Source of the DNA: Chloroflexota bacterium
GTDB taxonomy: Bacteria > Chloroflexota > Anaerolineae > Anaerolineales > UBA4823
Length of the DNA stretch: 9,010 nt
Reading direction: 5' to 3'
NCBI GenBank assembly: GCA_030613705.1
Contig: JAUWLJ010000062.1
Location: 1 to 9,010, forward strand
Translations under genes and position numbers: made by a program
Notes under the pieces: generated by a model
What the model saw: only the letters and a program-made list of their open reading frames with translations
What the model was told of the DNA's origin: nothing
The model's database searches: none
Part shown: one piece after another, positions 1 through 6,874 of the stretch
Position numbering within the stretch: position 1 is the first letter of the stretch
How the letters are laid out: each line of letters starts with the position of its first letter

Positions 1-6
1 TGGCAT
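1..6 (-). CDS. rpsG: putative start of rpsG (30S ribosomal protein S7), first two codons only
   Basis: Reading the minus strand downstream of rpsL, an ATG followed by CCA (Met-Pro) sits at the window edge. A GGAG Shine-Dalgarno motif (plus positions 14-17) lies 7 nt upstream of the ATG. In most bacteria rpsG follows rpsL directly, and S7 commonly begins Met-Pro or Met-Pro-Arg. Two codons cannot prove identity, so the assignment rests on the ribosome binding site and on conserved str-operon order. The gap from the rpsL stop is 71 nt with no terminator, which fits co-transcription. Confidence 0.5.
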
Positions 7-31
7 TCGAATTCTCCATTTCAGAATTCAA
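7..31 (-). promoter_or_regulatory. intercistronic hairpin over the putative rpsG ribosome binding site
   Basis: A perfect 7-bp inverted repeat (GAATTCT at 9-15 and AGAATTC at 23-29) has a 7-nt loop. In the minus-strand RNA it can extend by a G-U and a U-A pair to positions 7 and 31, ending directly beside the putative rpsG start codon. The GGAG ribosome binding site lies partly in the loop and partly in the stem. In E. coli, S7 represses its own synthesis by binding the rpsL-rpsG spacer, so an analogous control site here is a reasonable inference. The stem is AU-rich and only moderately stable. Confidence 0.4.
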
Positions 32-77
32 TAAGTTCTTGTTGGAATTATTGACAGTAATTCTCTAAATGAGTATC

Positions 78-497
78 TTATTCTTTTGGGCGTTTTGAAC
101 CGTATTTAGAACGTCCCTGTCGACGATCAGAAACACCACCAGTATCCAATGTGCCGCGCACGATGTGGTAACGGACACCAGGCAAGTCCTTGACACGCCC
201 CCCTCGCACTAACACTACAGAGTGTTCCTGAAGAGTATGTCCTTCACCAGGGATATAGGCGGTTACTTCAATCCCGTTTGTCAGGCGTACACGTGCAATT
301 TTTCGTAAGGCTGAATTCGGTTTTTTAGGCGTCATAGTGCGTACGATAGTGCACACACCGCGCTTCTGTGGCGCACCCATAGGTTGGCGAACTCGGCGCT
401 GCTTATTCGTGTTCAATGTATACAGCAGTGCTGGAGACTTACTCTTGATTTTCTTGGACTTGCGTCCCTTGCGGACCAATTGATTAATCGTTGGCAC
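78..497 (-). CDS. rpsL: 30S ribosomal protein S12
   Basis: S12 (139 aa) is part of the decoding centre of the small ribosomal subunit and controls translational accuracy. The start is a GTG at 497, giving the standard N-terminus [12 protein letters not shown], with a strong GGAGG Shine-Dalgarno 5 nt upstream. The frame stays open further upstream, but that stretch has no S12 homology. Conserved landmarks include PQKRGVCT (44-50), [11 protein letters not shown] (56-66), the [10 protein letters not shown] segment (75-84) and [13 protein letters not shown] (99-111). Lys58 and Lys103 match the E. coli Lys43 and Lys88 positions where streptomycin resistance arises, so the protein has the sensitive-type residues. 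Asp104 is the position methylthiolated by RimO in other bacteria. Residues about 23-41 form the extra segment seen in Bacillus-type S12 and absent from E. coli. Identity is secure. Confidence 0.98.
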   Translation of the reverse strand: MPTINQLVRKGRKSKKIKSKSPALLYTLNTNKQRRVRQPMGAPQKRGVCTIVRTMTPKKPNSALRKIARVRLTNGIEVTAYIPGEGHTLQEHSVVLVRGGRVKDLPGVRYHIVRGTLDTGGVSDRRQGRSKYGSKRPKE

Positions 498-668
498 CTG
501 CGCCTCCAATTCTCTTCCTGTTAGTAATCTTTCCGATTTGCCTCGTTCGTTAAGAGGCAACTTCCTCTTCCAATCAGGGAGGCCATCGGTCGTGCGCGAT
601 GGCCTCGCAATTCTTTCCGACATCAATATAGGCAGGTAATTCCTTACCATTATGGAAATGGGCAACGA
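498..668 (-). promoter_or_regulatory. structured 5' leader of rpsL
   Basis: About 170 nt separate the predicted transcription start (around 668) from the rpsL GTG. Three inverted repeats occur in the transcript. They are a 5-bp stem with a GGAA (GNRA-type) loop at 635-648, a 10-bp perfect stem with an 8-nt loop at 579-606, and a 7-bp perfect stem with a 9-nt loop at 538-560. None is followed by a U-tract on the minus strand, so they are not intrinsic terminators. The 3' arm of the 10-bp stem contains GCCTCC (plus 578-583), complementary over 6 nt to the rpsL Shine-Dalgarno GGAGGC (plus 502-507). An alternative fold could therefore hide the ribosome binding site. A regulatory role is inferred from these structures. 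The frame is incidentally open through the leader but shows no protein homology that I recognise. Confidence 0.5.
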
Positions 669-674
669 TCTGGG

Positions 675-703
675 ATTTTACCACGCCCCTATATGAGCGT
701 CAA
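675..703 (-). promoter_or_regulatory. sigma-70-type promoter of rpsL
   Basis: On the minus strand a -35 box TTGACG (698-703) is followed by a 17-bp spacer and a -10 box TAAAAT (675-680). The -10 is preceded by TGG, making an extended -10. The promoter begins about 25 bp after the rpoB stop codon. No terminator is visible between rpoB and rpsL, so rpsL may be transcribed both from here and by read-through from rpoB. Confidence 0.7.
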
Positions 704-728
704 GTCTGGAGATGGCTATTTTCTCTTC

Positions 729-3700
729 TCAGAAATTCTCTCCTAAACCCAACAATCCTGTGCTTACACGTGGCGGACGAGAACGCTCTTCGTCTTTCCC
801 AAAGCGAATGATCTCACCTGTATCACTGACAGCTTCAACAGCGAGCCCAAGGCTTTGCAGTTCTTTCACTAGAACTCGGAACGATGCAGGAAGGCTTGGT
901 TCTTCGATCGGTTCGCCTTTAACTATCGCTTCATAAGTTTTGACACGACCTTGAACATCATCGGATTTAACCGTCAGCATCTCTTGCAGCGTATAAGCTG
1001 CACCGTAGGCTTCAAGCGCCCACACTTCCATTTCACCAAAACGCTTTCCACCAAATTGGGCTTTACCACCCAGAGGTTGTTGTGAGACGAGGCTGTACGG
1101 ACCGGTCGATCGGGCGTGAACTTTATCTTCAACCAGGTGGTGCAGCTTCATTATTGACATGATCCCGACTGTGACGGGTTGATCGTACGGCCGACCGGTT
1201 TTGCCATCCCTCAATTTCTGCTTCCCCAAGACAGGGATCGGAAGATTGGTCTCCAACATAGTTTTCTTCGCACGCTCCCATAATTTATTCTCAGGAGTTC
1301 TTTCCACTCGATAGCCCAAATGAAGCATCCAAAGACGCAGACAGGCATTCACCGCGCGGGTATCTTGGGCAGAACGTTCGCTCTCTTGAATTTCCGTGCC
1401 ATCGAAATCCAAGATTTCATCTGGGTTGAAGCCCTTATCTTTCAACCATTCTTGTAATACCCCCCGGCGGGCATATTGACGATCCGACACAATCTTGTAT
1501 ACATCGTAATCACGCTCTCCTAACCACGCCTCAAGATACAAGTTGCGAACTTCTTCATCATCTTTGATGGTTTCAGGATCATATTCGTATTGACTTAGCC
1601 ATTCCCAAGCTTGTTCCCCTGCTTCGTTCCAGGCGGTATCGATCATCCAGGCTCTGGCTAATTCGGCATCAATTTCTGATTCTTTTGCTCCATCGAACAC
1701 TGGAGTAATTGCCCTGAAACCAAGACGACTGGTTGCCCACCCCAAGTGTGTTTCCAAGACCTGTCCCAGGTTCATTCGTCCCGGTATCCCTGTCGGGTTT
1801 AAGATGATCTCAATTGGTGTGCCATCATCAAGGAACGGCATATCTTCCGCAGGAACGACCATAGAGACAACTCCTTTGTTTCCATGACGGCCAGCCATTT
1901 TATCACCAGCGGTAATTTTTCTACGCTGGGCAACTGAGACCCTGACCATCATATCCACACCCGCGGAAAGATCGGAATTATCCTCTCTGGTGAACACCTT
2001 TACATCGACAACCTTTCCGCGTTCACCATGCGGCATTCGCAAAGAGGTGTCTTTCACGTCACGTGATTTTTCTCCAAATATCGCTCTGAGCAATCGCTCC
2101 TCTGGAGATAACTCTCTTTCACCCTTGGGAGATATCTTCCCGACGAGGATATCATTCGGTCCCACTTCAGCGCCAAGACGAATAATGCCTTGTTCATCCA
2201 GGTCTTTAATCGCCTCTTCACCAACGTTCGGGATATCGCGAGTTATCTCCTCCGGACCAAGTCTTGTATCGCGGGATTCAACTTCATATTTTTCAATATG
2301 AACAGAGGTGTATAAATCTTCCTGGACCAATTTCTCGGAGATCACAATCGCGTCTTCAAAATTCGCTCCTTCCCAGGAAAGAAAAGCCACAGTGACATTC
2401 TGACCCAAGGCCAGCTCGCCGGCATCTGTTGAGGAGGAATCTGCAATCACATCGCCCTTTTGTATCCGCTGACCTTTGACCACTGCGGGCCGCTGATCAA
2501 TGCATGTGCTCTGATTTGACCGTGTATACTTCCTTAATTGATATTGATGGTCACCGTCACCGTTACGGACCAAGACATGCTTGCTGGTAACTGAAACAAC
2601 CTCCCCATCCTCCTCTGCGACGATCACTTGTCCAGAATCTCGGGCGGCATGAAACTCCATTCCAGTTGATACTTGTGGGATATCAGGTTTTAACAATGGG
2701 ACAGCCTGGGCTTGCATATTAGAACCCATCAAAGCGCGATTGGCATCGTCATGCTCAAGGAACGGTATTAATCCGGCGCTGATGCCTACAGTTTGGTTCG
2801 GTGCAACATCCATATAATCGATGAATTCAGGGTTGAAAAAGTCGAATCCGGAATGCTGCCTGCCAGATACACGGCTACGAACGAACTCATTATTATCGGT
2901 CAGGGGCGTGTTCCCCTGAGCGATAACAAATTTATCCTCCGCATCTGCAGAGAGGTACTCCCGTTCATCCGATACATAAGGGACAATCAATATCTCATCT
3001 TTTCCTGAGGAGGGGAGCGATCTGGCCATCTTCTTCGTAATCCGCTCCCCTGCTTTACCGATCACTTTTTTGGTTTTCTTGTGAACCAGATCTACTCGCA
3101 AAGCCCTTCCGACCAGACCTGGATCTCTTGCTGGTAAGGACTTTTGAACTTTACGGTAGGGTGTTTCAATGAAGCCATATTGATTTACCTTGGCATATGA
3201 AGCCAAGCGACCAATCAAACCAATGTTTGGACCTTCAGGAGTCTCGATTGGACAAATTCGGCCATAGTGGGAATGATGGACGTCGCGCACATCAAAGCCA
3301 GCTCTTTCCCTCCGCAGACCGCCAGGACCGAGTGCTGATAAGGTACGCTTATGGCGTAACTCAGCCAGTGGGTTGGTTTGGTCCATAAATTGTGATAACT
3401 GGCTAGAACCAAAAAACTCCCGTATGGCGGCGACTACTGGGCGGATATTGATCAGCGTTATCGGTGACAGCTGATCTTGATCGCGAATCGACATGCGCTC
3501 TTTGATAACTCGTTCCATACGGCGCATACCAATGCGCAATTTGTTTTGGATCAGCTCCCCCACTGTCTTAGCACGACGATTCCCCAAATGGTCGATATCA
3601 TCCGGTGATTGAACGCCGTTATTGATCGCGATCATTCGACGAACCAAATAGATAAGGTCCCACTTGGTGATCGTGCGGCGATCTATATCCACATGTTCAT

Positions 3701-4634
3701 AGAGCTCTAATTTCTGATTCAGCTTATAACGGCCGACACGCTCGAGGTCATAATGTCGCTGATCAAAGAGCTGTTCTTCAAAGAATTCACGTGCATTTTC
3801 TAATGTCGCCGGATCACCAGGACGCATCCGCCTGAAGAATTCAAGCAAAGCTGCCTCGGCGATTGTGTGGTTATGGGACAAATCCCACTCTGGTTCCTGA
3901 GCCAGGGTAGAGGCAATAAACATTCGGTCAGGATTATTATCTACATCACTAAAAATCTCGAGCAGCTCTTCATCTGTGCCTTCCTTTATAGGAGGGTCAG
4001 GTAATCCGTCATCGACAGTTGCGAGGGCTCTCAGGAAAATAGTTATTGGAACTATCCGCTTACGGTTAAATCTGAGAGTCAGGTAATCACTCTTCCGTGT
4101 CTCAAATTCCATCCACGCGCCACGATCAGGGATCAATTTTGCGATAGCTAATGGACGACCAGTTGAGCGGTCTCTTGGAGCCTCAAAATACACTCCAGGA
4201 GATCTGATTAACTGTGAGACAACAACACGTTCAGTACCATTGATGATAAAGGTACCTTTTTCCGTCATTTCCGGGAAATCACCCAAAAAGATTTCTTGTT
4301 TTATCGGTTCAGGTACATCTGGTCCTGCAAGAAGAACAGAAACATAAAGTGGAGAAGCGTAAGTCAGATCGCGCTCCACACAATCTTCAATAGAATACTT
4401 CGGTTCTTCAAACCAATATTTCAATCCCCACTCATCTGACTCAGGGGTCCGGCTGGGGAAATATAGCTTCATGCCCTTGTTGTACGATTCTATCGGCGAG
4501 ATTTCATGGAATAAGTCAGCAAGTCCCACGGATTTTAATCTCGCAAAGGAGTCGATCTGAACCTCGATCAAATCGGGTAAAGGAATCGTTACATCAATAC
4601 GGGCATAAGACTTACTTGCTACAGAGGATGCCAT
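729..4634 (-). CDS. rpoB: DNA-directed RNA polymerase subunit beta
   Basis: This 1301-aa protein is the beta subunit of the core RNA polymerase. The ATG at 4634 has AGGAG 6 nt upstream; an in-frame extension to 4724 lacks a ribosome binding site and homology. The N-terminus shows the usual [16 protein letters not shown] start. The rifampicin-pocket region runs from SQLSQFMDQ (about 411-419) through [12 protein letters not shown] (428-439), followed by [14 protein letters not shown]. The active-site segment [12 protein letters not shown] (910-921) carries the two conserved lysines. The C-terminal block from [21 protein letters not shown] to LTVKSDD (about 1176-1226) is intact. Two features stand out. 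Thr431 replaces the Arg usually found at the E. coli Arg529 position, and about 125 extra residues lie at roughly 996-1134. Downstream is rpsL rather than rpoC, and the gene upstream is divergent era rather than rplL. Function is certain; the locus is rearranged relative to the usual rplJL-rpoBC-rpsL order. Confidence 0.99.
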   Translation of the reverse strand: MASSVASKSYARIDVTIPLPDLIEVQIDSFARLKSVGLADLFHEISPIESYNKGMKLYFPSRTPESDEWGLKYWFEEPKYSIEDCVERDLTYASPLYVSVLLAGPDVPEPIKQEIFLGDFPEMTEKGTFIINGTERVVVSQLIRSPGVYFEAPRDRSTGRPLAIAKLIPDRGAWMEFETRKSDYLTLRFNRKRIVPITIFLRALATVDDGLPDPPIKEGTDEELLEIFSDVDNNPDRMFIASTLAQEPEWDLSHNHTIAEAALLEFFRRMRPGDPATLENAREFFEEQLFDQRHYDLERVGRYKLNQKLELYEHVDIDRRTITKWDLIYLVRRMIAINNGVQSPDDIDHLGNRRAKTVGELIQNKLRIGMRRMERVIKERMSIRDQDQLSPITLINIRPVVAAIREFFGSSQLSQFMDQTNPLAELRHKRTLSALGPGGLRRERAGFDVRDVHHSHYGRICPIETPEGPNIGLIGRLASYAKVNQYGFIETPYRKVQKSLPARDPGLVGRALRVDLVHKKTKKVIGKAGERITKKMARSLPSSGKDEILIVPYVSDEREYLSADAEDKFVIAQGNTPLTDNNEFVRSRVSGRQHSGFDFFNPEFIDYMDVAPNQTVGISAGLIPFLEHDDANRALMGSNMQAQAVPLLKPDIPQVSTGMEFHAARDSGQVIVAEEDGEVVSVTSKHVLVRNGDGDHQYQLRKYTRSNQSTCIDQRPAVVKGQRIQKGDVIADSSSTDAGELALGQNVTVAFLSWEGANFEDAIVISEKLVQEDLYTSVHIEKYEVESRDTRLGPEEITRDIPNVGEEAIKDLDEQGIIRLGAEVGPNDILVGKISPKGERELSPEERLLRAIFGEKSRDVKDTSLRMPHGERGKVVDVKVFTREDNSDLSAGVDMMVRVSVAQRRKITAGDKMAGRHGNKGVVSMVVPAEDMPFLDDGTPIEIILNPTGIPGRMNLGQVLETHLGWATSRLGFRAITPVFDGAKESEIDAELARAWMIDTAWNEAGEQAWEWLSQYEYDPETIKDDEEVRNLYLEAWLGERDYDVYKIVSDRQYARRGVLQEWLKDKGFNPDEILDFDGTEIQESERSAQDTRAVNACLRLWMLHLGYRVERTPENKLWERAKKTMLETNLPIPVLGKQKLRDGKTGRPYDQPVTVGIMSIMKLHHLVEDKVHARSTGPYSLVSQQPLGGKAQFGGKRFGEMEVWALEAYGAAYTLQEMLTVKSDDVQGRVKTYEAIVKGEPIEEPSLPASFRVLVKELQSLGLAVEAVSDTGEIIRFGKDEERSRPPRVSTGLLGLGENF
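1233..1649 (-). other. large lineage-specific insertion in RpoB (residues about 996-1134)
   Basis: Between the conserved segment [13 protein letters not shown] and the conserved [18 protein letters not shown]. coli and Thermus beta have only a short linker. Here about 140 residues intervene, roughly 125 more than in those proteins. The extra segment is acidic and rich in Trp, Tyr and Arg, with helical-looking stretches such as [15 protein letters not shown] and [13 protein letters not shown]. It is in frame, with no stop codon, so it is part of the protein and not an intron or IS remnant. Beta-subunit insertions are typical of particular phyla. I do not recognise a known domain in this one. 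Confidence 0.75.
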
Positions 4635-4640
4635 ACAGTG

Positions 4641-4645
4641 CTCCT
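4641..4645 (-). promoter_or_regulatory. ribosome binding site fixing the rpoB start
   Basis: AGGAG on the minus strand lies 6 nt before the ATG at 4634. It selects this start over the longer in-frame opening that begins with TTG at 4724. Confidence 0.8.
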
Positions 4646-4680
4646 GAAAAATTCGACAAAATAATTTAGTAAACACGCGT

Positions 4681-4749
4681 ATTGCGTATAACGTGATGGC
4701 AGTTTTACCAACCGTTTTACGCAATTAGGAATAATTATTCTTAGAATTG
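4681..4749 (-). promoter_or_regulatory. inverted repeats in the rpoB 5' leader
   Basis: The predicted rpoB transcript has a leader of about 158 nt. Positions 4681-4693 pair with 4713-4725: eight pairs, one T-T mismatch, then four pairs, around a 19-nt loop. An adjacent dyad spans 4722-4749, with CAATT and AATTG flanking the palindrome GAATAATTATTC. It shares bases 4722-4725 with the first stem, so the two folds partly exclude each other. Within the first hairpin the heptamer GTTTTAC occurs twice, 12 nt apart (4702 and 4714). No U-tract follows directly on the minus strand, so simple intrinsic termination is unlikely. A role in rpoB control is inferred. Confidence 0.45.
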
Positions 4750-4798
4750 TCCGACCAATGTCTTCTTTACTGTGATTAAGCCGAATAGACAATTTGAT

Positions 4799-4828
4799 AT
4801 TATAGCAGAAAACTCAAACTCAAGTCAA
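4799..4828 (-). promoter_or_regulatory. sigma-70-type promoter of rpoB
   Basis: On the minus strand TTGACT (4823-4828) is separated by 18 bp from a perfect TATAAT (4799-4804). Transcription would start near 4792, giving a leader of about 158 nt. It is one of the two best promoters in the window and the only good candidate I see upstream of rpoB. Confidence 0.75.
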
Positions 4829-4905
4829 GCTAATTTTGTGCGTGCTGTTATTGTTCAGCGAAATTGACACTCTCCATTTGTTATGGAAAAAGCTCTTTGC
4901 GGGTG

Positions 4906-4920
4906 TTCTTGCGGCAAGAA
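4906..4920. repeat. 15-bp palindrome, possible operator
   Basis: TTCTTGC, a central G, then GCAAGAA forms a perfect dyad with 7-bp half-sites. It lies about 80 bp upstream of the rpoB -35 and about 170 bp upstream of the era -10. A one-base centre is poor for an RNA hairpin, so a site for a dimeric DNA-binding protein is the more natural reading. The regulator is unknown. Confidence 0.45.
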
Positions 4921-4944
4921 TCAGTTTCCCCCGCTCAGATTGGT

Positions 4945-4980
4945 AAATCTACAACAAATTTATGGCAAAATCTACAGCAA
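4945..4980. repeat. pair of 13-nt direct repeats, 23-nt period
   Basis: AAATCTACAACAA (4945-4957) and AAATCTACAGCAA (4968-4980) differ at one base and are spaced 23 nt start to start, roughly two helical turns. This spacing would place two bound proteins on about the same face of the DNA. There are only two copies, so chance or a small local duplication is possible. Confidence 0.4.
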
Positions 4981-5089
4981 CCAATTGATATCCAATCCCC
5001 AATTGAAGTAAGACTAAGCGGAAAATAACAATTTCTTATCCGATCAGCGGTCGATTCAAAATAGACGTTCACGTTTATTCTTATTGCGG

Positions 5090-5098
5090 TGATAGAAT
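5090..5098 (+). promoter_or_regulatory. extended -10 promoter of era, start site at or near the ATG
   Basis: TGATAGAAT combines a TG extension (5090-5091) with a -10 box TAGAAT (5093-5098). The best upstream -35 candidate, TTCACG at 5068-5073, is 19 bp away and weak, as expected for an extended -10 promoter. The -10 ends 6 nt before the A of the era ATG at 5105, so transcription would start on or beside the start codon. Confidence 0.5.
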
Positions 5099-5104
5099 AT
5101 TGAC

Positions 5105-6013
5105 ATGGATCAATTTCCTCCGGATTTCAAGTCTGGATTTGTGGCAATCATGGGTCGCCCAAATGTTGGTAAGTCTACCTTGGTGAACCAACTTTTAGGG
5201 ACAAAGATTGCAGCAACATCGCCATGGCCGCAGACCACACGCAAGACACAAATGGGAATCCTGACGCTTGAGCATGCACAAATTGTATTTGTCGACACGC
5301 CTGGGTTTCATAATCCCATCCACAAACTCGGCGAGAAAATGAATCAAGAAGCGCTCCAGGTACTGGAAGAAAGCGATATTATCCTTTTCCTGGTGGATAT
5401 CAGTCAGCCACCTCATGAAGAGGATCGGTTATTAGCTGGCTCTCTTTTAAGTATGCGGCGCTCTGTTCCAGTCATAATCGCATTAAACAAATCAGACTTA
5501 AAATCCAAGGATCTCAACGAGAAACACGCAGAACTTTATCAAGATTTGGCCCCACTGTCAGAGATGATTATGATCTCGTCTACTAATGGTGATAATCTTG
5601 ATCAATTGGTCAGTAAACTGATCACCCTTCTCCCTGATGGGCCACCATTCTTCCCAGAAGACCAGTTGACTGATCTTTACGAACGAGAGATAGCAGCTGA
5701 TTTGATCCGCGAATCTGTTTTATTCAATCTCCGGGCAGAAGTCCCTCACAGTATCGCGGTTAGGATCGATGAATTCAAAGATAGGAACGAAAGCACAACT
5801 TATATCGCGGCCACTTTATTTGTTGAGCGTGATTCGCAGAAGGGGATTGTCATTGGTCAGGGTGGAGAGAAACTTAAAATGATCGGTATTGATGCTCGAC
5901 AAAAAATTGAGGAATTACTCGGAAGAAAAGTCTATCTTCGCTTACGAGTCAAAGTTCGTAAAAACTGGCGCAATGATGAGGCAGCTTTACGGTTGTTCGG
6001 TTATAAAGCATAA
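5105..6013 (+). CDS. era: GTPase Era, 16S rRNA-binding ribosome assembly factor
   Basis: Era (302 aa, close to the E. coli 301) is a GTP-binding protein that binds the 3' end of 16S rRNA and helps late 30S assembly. The GTPase domain shows G1 GRPNVGKS (17-24), G2 in PQTTR (42-46), G3 DTPG (64-67) and G4 NKSD (128-131). G5 is SST (158-160), where SA is more common. The C-terminal KH RNA-binding domain carries VIGQGGEKLKMIG (249-261), with the GxxG-type loop GQGG, and ends in the usual VRKNWRNDEAALRLFGY. The start gives a normal Era N-terminus but lacks a close Shine-Dalgarno. A GGTGA sits 12 nt upstream, which is too far to be ideal. The gene is divergent from rpoB and is followed after 50 nt by a membrane protein gene on the same strand. 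Confidence 0.97.
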   Translation: MDQFPPDFKSGFVAIMGRPNVGKSTLVNQLLGTKIAATSPWPQTTRKTQMGILTLEHAQIVFVDTPGFHNPIHKLGEKMNQEALQVLEESDIILFLVDISQPPHEEDRLLAGSLLSMRRSVPVIIALNKSDLKSKDLNEKHAELYQDLAPLSEMIMISSTNGDNLDQLVSKLITLLPDGPPFFPEDQLTDLYEREIAADLIRESVLFNLRAEVPHSIAVRIDEFKDRNESTTYIAATLFVERDSQKGIVIGQGGEKLKMIGIDARQKIEELLGRKVYLRLRVKVRKNWRNDEAALRLFGYKA

Positions 6014-6063
6014 ATTCTCACATCAGTATAATTATTAAATTTCAATAATAATTCGTCCGGCAA

Positions 6064-6738
6064 ATGAAATATTTTATAAGCGGAATTGCTCTGATCCTCG
6101 CTGTTATTGATTGGGTTGCTGTCGCGAATAAATGGAAAAAACTTGAATACTTCGCCAAGCCAGGTGTGATTTTGGCGTTAATCTCTTGGCTAATCGTCAA
6201 CGGGGGTTATCGAGGACAATTACAATTTTTCTTAATCGGTCTCATTTTCTCTTTAGCAGGCGATATCTTTCTGATGTTGCCAAACGAATATTTTCTCGCT
6301 GGTTTAATCTCTTTCCTACTAGCTCACATAGCATATATCCGGGGTTTCTCTATAGCTTTTCCCAATTTTTCAGCTGCAGGATTGATCTTAATCATTTTCG
6401 TGGGGTTGATAGCACTCGCGATATTCCACCAAATTTCGAATGGTCTCAAAGCTCAAGGTCAGATGAAATTGCGTATCCCAATATTAATCTACTCATTCGT
6501 GATCGCTTTAATGCTCATTTCTGCTCTTCTCACGATGATAAGCCCGAACAGTGAATGGAACTCAATCCCAGCTTTGTTAGTTAGTTTTGGCGCATTTTTT
6601 TTCTTCATCTCGGATACAATGCTGGCATGGAATAAATTCGTTAACCCGATCAAATACGGGAGTCTTTTCGTAATCATCACCTACCATTTCGCTCAAATCA
6701 CAATCACTATTGGAGCGGGATTGAATTTTCTACCATAG
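6064..6738 (+). CDS. YhhN/TMEM86-family membrane protein (lysoplasmalogenase-like)
   Basis: A 224-aa integral membrane protein with about eight hydrophobic helices (roughly 3-21, 31-46, 54-72, 76-97, 104-122, 137-160, 167-187, 199-219). It matches the YhhN family by its conserved polar residues in membrane segments: Lys-Pro (32-33), SLAGD (63-67), FLLAH (84-88) with Tyr91, Ser-Asp (183-184) and YHFAQ (207-211). Characterised members, such as mammalian TMEM86B and some bacterial homologues, hydrolyse the vinyl-ether bond of lysoplasmalogens. That activity is an inference here. Plasmalogens in bacteria are mostly found in anaerobes, so an anaerobic host would fit. No strong ribosome binding site precedes the ATG. 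The gene lies 50 nt after era and is probably co-transcribed with it, ending at the terminator at 6762. Confidence 0.8.
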   Translation: MKYFISGIALILAVIDWVAVANKWKKLEYFAKPGVILALISWLIVNGGYRGQLQFFLIGLIFSLAGDIFLMLPNEYFLAGLISFLLAHIAYIRGFSIAFPNFSAAGLILIIFVGLIALAIFHQISNGLKAQGQMKLRIPILIYSFVIALMLISALLTMISPNSEWNSIPALLVSFGAFFFFISDTMLAWNKFVNPIKYGSLFVIITYHFAQITITIGAGLNFLP

Positions 6739-6761
6739 ACAGAGAAGTTCTATCAAGAAAT

Positions 6762-6830
6762 AAAAAACCCCCTCCCTGACTGGTCCGAGCCTTTGCTCAA
6801 ATCTGACTTCCAAGGAGGGGAGTTTCGTTT
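6762..6830. terminator. bidirectional intrinsic terminator between convergent operons
   Basis: CCCCTCC (6769-6775) pairs perfectly with GGAGGGG (6814-6820). An internal GAGC/GCTC stem with a CTTT loop (6787-6798) gives a branched hairpin. Read on the minus strand, the stem is followed at once by GTTTTTTATTT, a strong terminator for the bactofilin-like operon. Read on the plus strand the tail is AGTTTCGTTT, a weaker U-tract that could end the era-YhhN transcript. The 45-nt gap from here to the bactofilin-like stop holds nothing else evident. Confidence 0.8.
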
Positions 6831-6874
6831 ATACCGCGAATTATGGAGGTGCTACAGGATAAAAGTCTACAATA

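Larger units (their letters stand above)
4829..5089. other. divergent intergenic region between the rpoB and era promoters
   Basis: No convincing gene is present. The region holds a 15-bp palindrome (4906-4920), two 13-nt direct repeats (4945-4980) and three CCAAT motifs (4981, 4992, 4999), plus an inverted CCAAT at 4939. A plus-strand frame of 42 codons (4883-5011) begins with ATG and encodes a Cys-rich start, LCGCSCGK. It has no ribosome binding site and no recognised homology, so I do not call it a gene. The dense short repeats between two divergent promoters suggest protein-binding sites, but nothing identifies a regulator. Confidence 0.5.

Noticed and set aside
579..606. 10-bp hairpin as an intrinsic terminator of rpoB
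   Set aside because: No U-tract follows on either strand, and it lies downstream of the rpsL promoter.
498..665. N-terminal extension of S12 by 56 residues (frame open to 665)
   Set aside because: The GTG at 497 has an excellent Shine-Dalgarno and gives the standard S12 N-terminus. The upstream stretch lacks homology and overlaps leader hairpins.
712..936. Plus-strand open frame opposite the rpoB 3' end
   Set aside because: It lies antisense to a certain gene and has no recognisable domain. The other plus-strand frames within rpoB (1990-2301, 2793-3008, 3197-3388) are the same kind of shadow.
4635..4724. 30-residue N-terminal extension of RpoB
   Set aside because: It starts with TTG without a ribosome binding site, while the ATG at 4634 has AGGAG at 6 nt and matches the normal beta N-terminus.
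4864..4869. Perfect TTGACA in the rpoB-era intergenic region as a promoter
   Set aside because: No acceptable -10 box lies 16-18 bp downstream on the plus strand.
6027..6032. TATAAT between era and the YhhN gene as a promoter
   Set aside because: No -35-like hexamer lies at 16-18 bp and the area is AT-rich, so the match is likely by chance.
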